From Plantibacter sp. Leaf314 (GTDB lineage: Bacteria; Actinomycetota; Actinomycetes; Actinomycetales; Microbacteriaceae), in assembly GCF_001423185.1 (NCBI RefSeq), contig NZ_LMOB01000001.1, forward strand, positions 1,781,889 to 1,845,888: DNA of 64,000 nt. The letters are read 5' to 3'. Each line of letters begins with the position of its first letter. Positions within the stretch are counted from its first letter, which is position 1. The notes under the pieces were generated by a model. That model was not told where the DNA came from. It was given only the letters and a program-made list of their open reading frames with translations, and made no database searches. Positions 61,100 through 64,000 of the stretch are shown here, piece by piece. Both the position numbers and the translations under genes were made by a program.

Positions 61100-62004
61100 C
61101 CCGGGTGATCCGCACGGTGCTCGGTGACATCGATCCGGCGACGGCGGGCGCGGTCGACTCGCACGACCACCTCTTCCTGCGGACACCGGTCCTGGCCGGT
61201 CAGGACCTGGTCGACGAGCCGGACGCCCTGGCGACGGTCGAGCGGTTCGCCGCGGCGGGCGGCGGGAGCCTCGTGCAGTGGACGCCTCGAGGTCTCGGCC
61301 GCGGGCTCCCGGCACTGCGACGGATCAGTGCGTCGACGGGCGTCCACCTCGTGGCGGCGACCGGCCGGCATCTGCGGCGCGTCTACCCCGAGGGCGCTGC
61401 AGCACCTACACCCTCGGCCGACGAGCTCGCAGCGGCGTTCATCGACGACATCGCCCGGCACGGGTGCGGACTGGTCAAGATCGGTGTCGGCCCCGACCGC
61501 CTCGCCGAGGACGAGCGGGACGCGTTGCGGGCCGCCGCAGTGGCGCATCACGCCACCGGAGCGCCGATCGCGGTGCACCTCGAGCAGGGCGCGGCGGCCG
61601 GCCTCGTCCTGGCGGCGCTGGACGCCGACGAGGTGGACCCGCGATCCATCGTCCTCGGGCATCTCGGCCGGAACCCCCACGTCGAGCAGATCCTCGACGC
61701 CGCGCGCTCCGGCGCGTGGGTGTGCATCGACACACCGTCGCCCGGCCACCCGATGGAGCCGAACCGGTTGGCGCGGATCCTCGAGGCCCTCATCGACGAC
61801 GGACACCTGCGCACCCTGCTCCTCGGCGCCGACACGACCAGTGCGGCCTCCCGAGCACGACCGCGGGACGTCGGTCCGGCCGCCCTCCTGACGACGGTCG
61901 CACCCCTGCTGGCGCGCACCGTAGGCGAGGAAGCGGTGTCGACGATCACCCGCGACAACCCCGCCCGCGCCTGGGCGTTCGAGCTGGGGGATTCGACGCC
62001 CTAG
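61096..62004 (+). CDS. Phosphotriesterase-family metal hydrolase (lactonase-like)
   Basis: 302 aa amidohydrolase-fold protein with the complete PTE metal set: His23 and His25 (VDSHDHL), carboxylated Lys128 (LVKIGV), His161 (AVHLEQG), His189 (LGHLG) and Asp246 (LLGADTT). PTE-family proteins are mostly lactonases or phosphodiesterases, not organophosphate hydrolases. With a CMD-like neighbour this suggests a two-step lactone pathway (inference). ATG 61096 overlaps the CMD stop. Confidence 0.9.
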   Translation: MTRVIRTVLGDIDPATAGAVDSHDHLFLRTPVLAGQDLVDEPDALATVERFAAAGGGSLVQWTPRGLGRGLPALRRISASTGVHLVAATGRHLRRVYPEGAAAPTPSADELAAAFIDDIARHGCGLVKIGVGPDRLAEDERDALRAAAVAHHATGAPIAVHLEQGAAAGLVLAALDADEVDPRSIVLGHLGRNPHVEQILDAARSGAWVCIDTPSPGHPMEPNRLARILEALIDDGHLRTLLLGADTTSAASRARPRDVGPAALLTTVAPLLARTVGEEAVSTITRDNPARAWAFELGDSTP

Positions 62005-62087
62005 GAACTGTCAGGACTGAGGCAGCAGGCGACTGGACACGGTGCGGGCCGCCGAGCAAGCCACGCTGCCTGAGATCTCCGAGGAGC

Positions 62088-62585
62088 TCATGCCCGCCAG
62101 AGATCGAGGGTGTCCCAGTGTGTCGGCGCGCCCAGGGACTCGATCGTAAGAGCTTCGGACGTTGGGAAGCCGCGGAACAGTGCTGCTACCCTCACCGGCC
62201 AATCGGTATCCGGATCGATCGATGCCAGCAGGTAGGCGATCACGGCCAGCGCATTGTAGGTGCCGTACACCTGTTTCGGATGCTCGGAGTCGCGCAGATG
62301 ATCGAGCATCTCGATCAGTCGACGGTCGAAGTCGATGATCGCTTCGGCGTGCGAGAGACGTGTGCCCGGCCGGTATCCGCTGAGGATGCGGACCCGGGTG
62401 CGGCCATGCTCGTCGACATACGCTTCGGACAACCGGAACGGGTACAGGAAGCCGGTCAGACGGTAGTACCCGATCGATTCCACGACTCGGGCGGCATGAT
62501 CGGGATCCGAAACCTCGAGGCCGTGGTACTCGAGTCGGGCGACCTGCTGCTCAACGGACAACCAGTCTTTGGCGTACTCGACCAT
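62088..62585 (-). pseudogene. Abi family (AbiD/F, HEPN-type) gene with an internal deletion
   Basis: 165 aa. The N-terminal part fits Abi_2 (SVEQQVARLEYHGLEVSDPD, VVESIGYYRLTGFLYPFRLS, FDRRLIEML) and the C-terminal 65 residues fit its end (YNALAVIAYLLASIDPDTDW, ALFRGFPTSEALTIESLG, WDTLDLW). In full-length members about 130 residues lie between them, including the HEPN RxxxxxH nuclease-like motif. Here they are missing and the frame is kept, as if deleted in frame. Either the gene is dead or it encodes a small derivative without the catalytic centre. The reading frame, RBS (GGGGGAGG) and start are intact. Confidence 0.7.
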
Positions 62586-62605
62586 GGACCTCCCCCGAAC
62601 AGAAA

Positions 62606-62636
62606 ATCAGCCCGCGCCTTTCGGCAACGGGCTGAT
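62606..62636 (-). terminator. Factor-independent terminator, minus strand
   Basis: 9-bp stem ATCAGCCCG (62606-62614) / CGGGCTGAT (62628-62636), 13-nt loop, followed on the minus strand by TTTTCTG. It lies 20 nt before the Abi-type start, so it ends a transcript that comes from the right. Confidence 0.72.
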
Positions 62637-62842
62637 CATGATGACTCCAGTCTAGCGCGCAGAGACGCGACGTTGAGCTTGGCGTCGTTGCGGCTGTGGA
62701 CACCACGCACCGTACGGAGGTCGTGAGGATCGACGCGGAAGGCGTATGGAAACCGTGAGGACCGCCGATCCGGGCTGCTGACGGGTGTTGGCTCTGAGCT
62801 GTCCCGAACGGGACGCATCAGCACCACGCACCATTCACACAC
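62636..62842 (-). other. Possible decayed ORF (68 aa) ending at the terminator
   Basis: The open frame begins MCEWCVVLMRPVRDSSEPTP and ends DAKLNVASLRARLESS with TGA at 62638-62636, exactly at the terminator stem. The second half (RVDPHDLRTVRGVHSRNDAK) looks like a genuine C-terminus, the first half does not, and the region must also hold the kdp promoter. I see it as the remnant of a lost gene that used this terminator, or as a small RNA. No family is recognised. Confidence 0.3.
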
Positions 62843-62852
62843 TGGAGTCCTC

Positions 62853-62936
62853 TTGCTCGACCTCGTCTACGTGCTCGGCATCATCGCCGTGTTCGCTGTG
62901 GTCGGCCTCGTCGCCCGGGGAGTGGAGAGACTGTGA
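62853..62936 (+). CDS. KdpF-like leader micro-protein (27 aa, TTG start)
   Basis: One membrane helix (LDLVYVLGIIAVFAVVGLVA) and a charged end RGVERL. TTG 62853 has GGAG 6 nt upstream. Its TGA overlaps the next start as GTGA. Short helices of this kind precede kdpA in many actinobacteria. It may be a second KdpF-type subunit. It is too short for standard gene finders, so it is often missed. Confidence 0.6.
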   Translation: MLDLVYVLGIIAVFAVVGLVARGVERL

Positions 62937-63022
62937 TCGTCTTCGAACTCCTCGCCGCCGTCTTGGCCGTCGCCGCCGTCGTGTACCTCGTGTACGCGCT
63001 CGTGAAACCCGAGAGGTTCTGA
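62933..63022 (+). CDS. kdpF: KdpF, small subunit of the potassium pump
   Basis: 29 aa, one helix (FELLAAVLAVAAVVYLVYAL) ending VKPERF, the canonical KdpF pattern. It stabilises the KdpFABC complex. It starts at GTG 62933, overlapping the previous stop by 4 nt, and its TGA overlaps the kdpA ATG by one base (TGATG). These overlaps indicate that the whole start of the operon is translated in a chain. Confidence 0.85.
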   Translation: MIVFELLAAVLAVAAVVYLVYALVKPERF

Positions 63023-64000
63023 TGCAGACCCTCTTCGCGATCCTCCAGGTCTCGACCCTCGTCCTGGTCCTCTTCCTGCTCTACCGTCCGCTCGGTGAGT
63101 ACCTCGCGCGGGTGTACACCTCCGGCAAGGACTTCGCCGTCGAGCGGGGCTTCTACCGTGTGATCGGTGTCGACGCCCGCTCCGAGCAGACCTGGCAGGC
63201 CTACCTGCGCGGGGTGCTCGCCTTCTCGCTCGTCGGTGTCCTCCTCGTCTACGCCCTCCAGCGTGCGCAGGCCGTCCTGCCGTTCGCGCTCGGCCTCCCC
63301 GCCGTCCCCGAGGGCCTGTCGTTCAACACGGCCGTATCCTTCGTCACGAACACGAACTGGCAGTCGTACTCCCCCGAGGTCACGATGGGCTACACCGTGC
63401 AGCTCACGGGCCTCGCGGTGCAGAACTTCGTCTCCGCCGCCGTCGGCATCGCGGTCGCCATCGCCCTCGTCCGCGGCTTCGCGAGTCGGCGCAGCGGCAC
63501 CATCGGCAACTTCTGGGTCGACCTCACCCGCGGCACCCTCCGTGTCCTGCTGCCGCTCTCCGTCGTCATGGCGGTCGTGCTCATCGCGGGCGGCACCATC
63601 CAGAACCTCAACGGCTTCACCGACGTCAGCACCATCACGGGTGCGACGCAGACCATCCCCGGCGGACCGGTCGCCTCGCAGGAGGCCATCAAGCTCCTCG
63701 GCACGAACGGCGGCGGGTTCTTCAACGCGAACTCCGCGCACCCCTTCGAGAACCCGACCGCATGGACGAGCCTCGTGCAGAACATCCTCATGCTCGCGAT
63801 CCCGTTCTCCCTGCCGCGCACCTTCGGCCGCATGGTCGGCGACCACAAGCAGGGCTACACGATCCTCGCGGTCATGGGCGTCATCTTCCTCGCGTCGTTC
63901 TCGATCCTCACGGCGCTCGAAGCCCGTGGCCTCGGAGCGGCACCGATGGCGGCCGGCGGCGCGATGGAGGGCAAGGAGCAGCGCTTCGGGGTCTTCGCCT
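63022..64000 (+). CDS. kdpA: KdpA, potassium-transporting ATPase channel subunit (3' truncated by window)
   Basis: The first 326 codons of KdpA. The selectivity loops are recognisable: SFVTNTNWQSYSP around residues 105-118 and LGTNGGGFFNANSAHPFENP around 226-245, and the membrane helices alternate as usual. It binds and passes K+ in the KdpFABC pump, which is induced at low K+. The end and kdpB, kdpC, kdpD, kdpE would lie to the right, outside the window. The ATG at 63022 is fixed by the overlap with kdpF. Confidence 0.96.
   Translation, partial: MQTLFAILQVSTLVLVLFLLYRPLGEYLARVYTSGKDFAVERGFYRVIGVDARSEQTWQAYLRGVLAFSLVGVLLVYALQRAQAVLPFALGLPAVPEGLSFNTAVSFVTNTNWQSYSPEVTMGYTVQLTGLAVQNFVSAAVGIAVAIALVRGFASRRSGTIGNFWVDLTRGTLRVLLPLSVVMAVVLIAGGTIQNLNGFTDVSTITGATQTIPGGPVASQEAIKLLGTNGGGFFNANSAHPFENPTAWTSLVQNILMLAIPFSLPRTFGRMVGDHKQGYTILAVMGVIFLASFSILTALEARGLGAAPMAAGGAMEGKEQRFGVFA

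Noticed and set aside
62636..62842. The 68-aa frame as a normal gene
   Set aside because: It lacks a ribosome-binding site, its first half is not protein-like, and it would occupy the kdp promoter. It is listed only as a possible remnant.

Overview
The window is a very GC-rich (clearly above 65 percent) actinobacterial chromosome segment. Several traits point to the family Microbacteriaceae: DUF7882-type small proteins, a DUF222/HNH (13E12-like) gene, the dispersed CTGAGCTTGTCGAAG repeat family, mycothiol-type DinB proteins, DtxR-type iron boxes and many leaderless genes. This is inference from gene content; no rRNA, tRNA, phage or CRISPR was seen.

Layout. 1-8.9 kb: an oligosaccharide operon on the minus strand (lipoprotein binding protein, two ATPases, two permeases, GH3 beta-glucosidase). 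It faces a divergent TetR gene, and a perfect palindrome lies on its promoter. The start of its first ATPase gene is triplicated, giving two overlapping 22-codon upstream ORFs. 8.9-17 kb: housekeeping and accessory genes (DUF1801, DUF222/HNH flanked by inverted repeats, mycothiol enzyme, YdeI-like, proline dehydrogenase, flavin reductase, orphan HsdR_N nuclease, HIT, APC transporter). 17-22.3 kb: an SRPBCC / phytoene-desaturase-like / SDR operon, a DHFR-like gene, a DUF2795 protein and an SDR. 22.4-25 kb: an island of very small proteins with three DUF7882 paralogues. 25-30 kb: ThuA plus Gfo/Idh/MocA sugar operon with a divergent ROK regulator, then an SDR/TetR divergent pair. 30-34 kb: PPOX flavoprotein, iron-sulfur reductase, and a MaoC / CoA-transferase pair. 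34.3-38.3 kb: a siderophore ABC importer with two DtxR/IdeR-like boxes.

38.4-49.6 kb: an MHS transporter, then a peptide/nickel-type ABC importer in which one permease is fused to one ATPase. Next come a hydantoinase/oxoprolinase-A-like protein with a DUF917 partner and a divergent PucR regulator, which look like one uptake-and-catabolism unit of unknown substrate. 49.6-60 kb: alpha/beta hydrolase, PdxH-like oxidase, a HipBA toxin-antitoxin module, TetR-MMPL efflux pair, MFS exporter, AraC regulator and an orphan membrane protein. 60-62 kb: a CGNR regulator divergent from a carboxymuconolactone-decarboxylase-like and phosphotriesterase-like pair. 62-64 kb: a shortened Abi-family gene, a possible decayed ORF, and the start of the kdp potassium-pump operon with two micro-ORFs ahead of kdpA, which runs off the window.

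Two themes cross the whole window. First, at least 15 genes lack a Shine-Dalgarno sequence and instead carry a TANNNT hexamer 5-7 nt before the start codon, the signature of leaderless transcription. Second, many operons end at perfect GC-rich hairpins, often shared by convergent genes, and several operators are clean palindromes on the promoter they would control.
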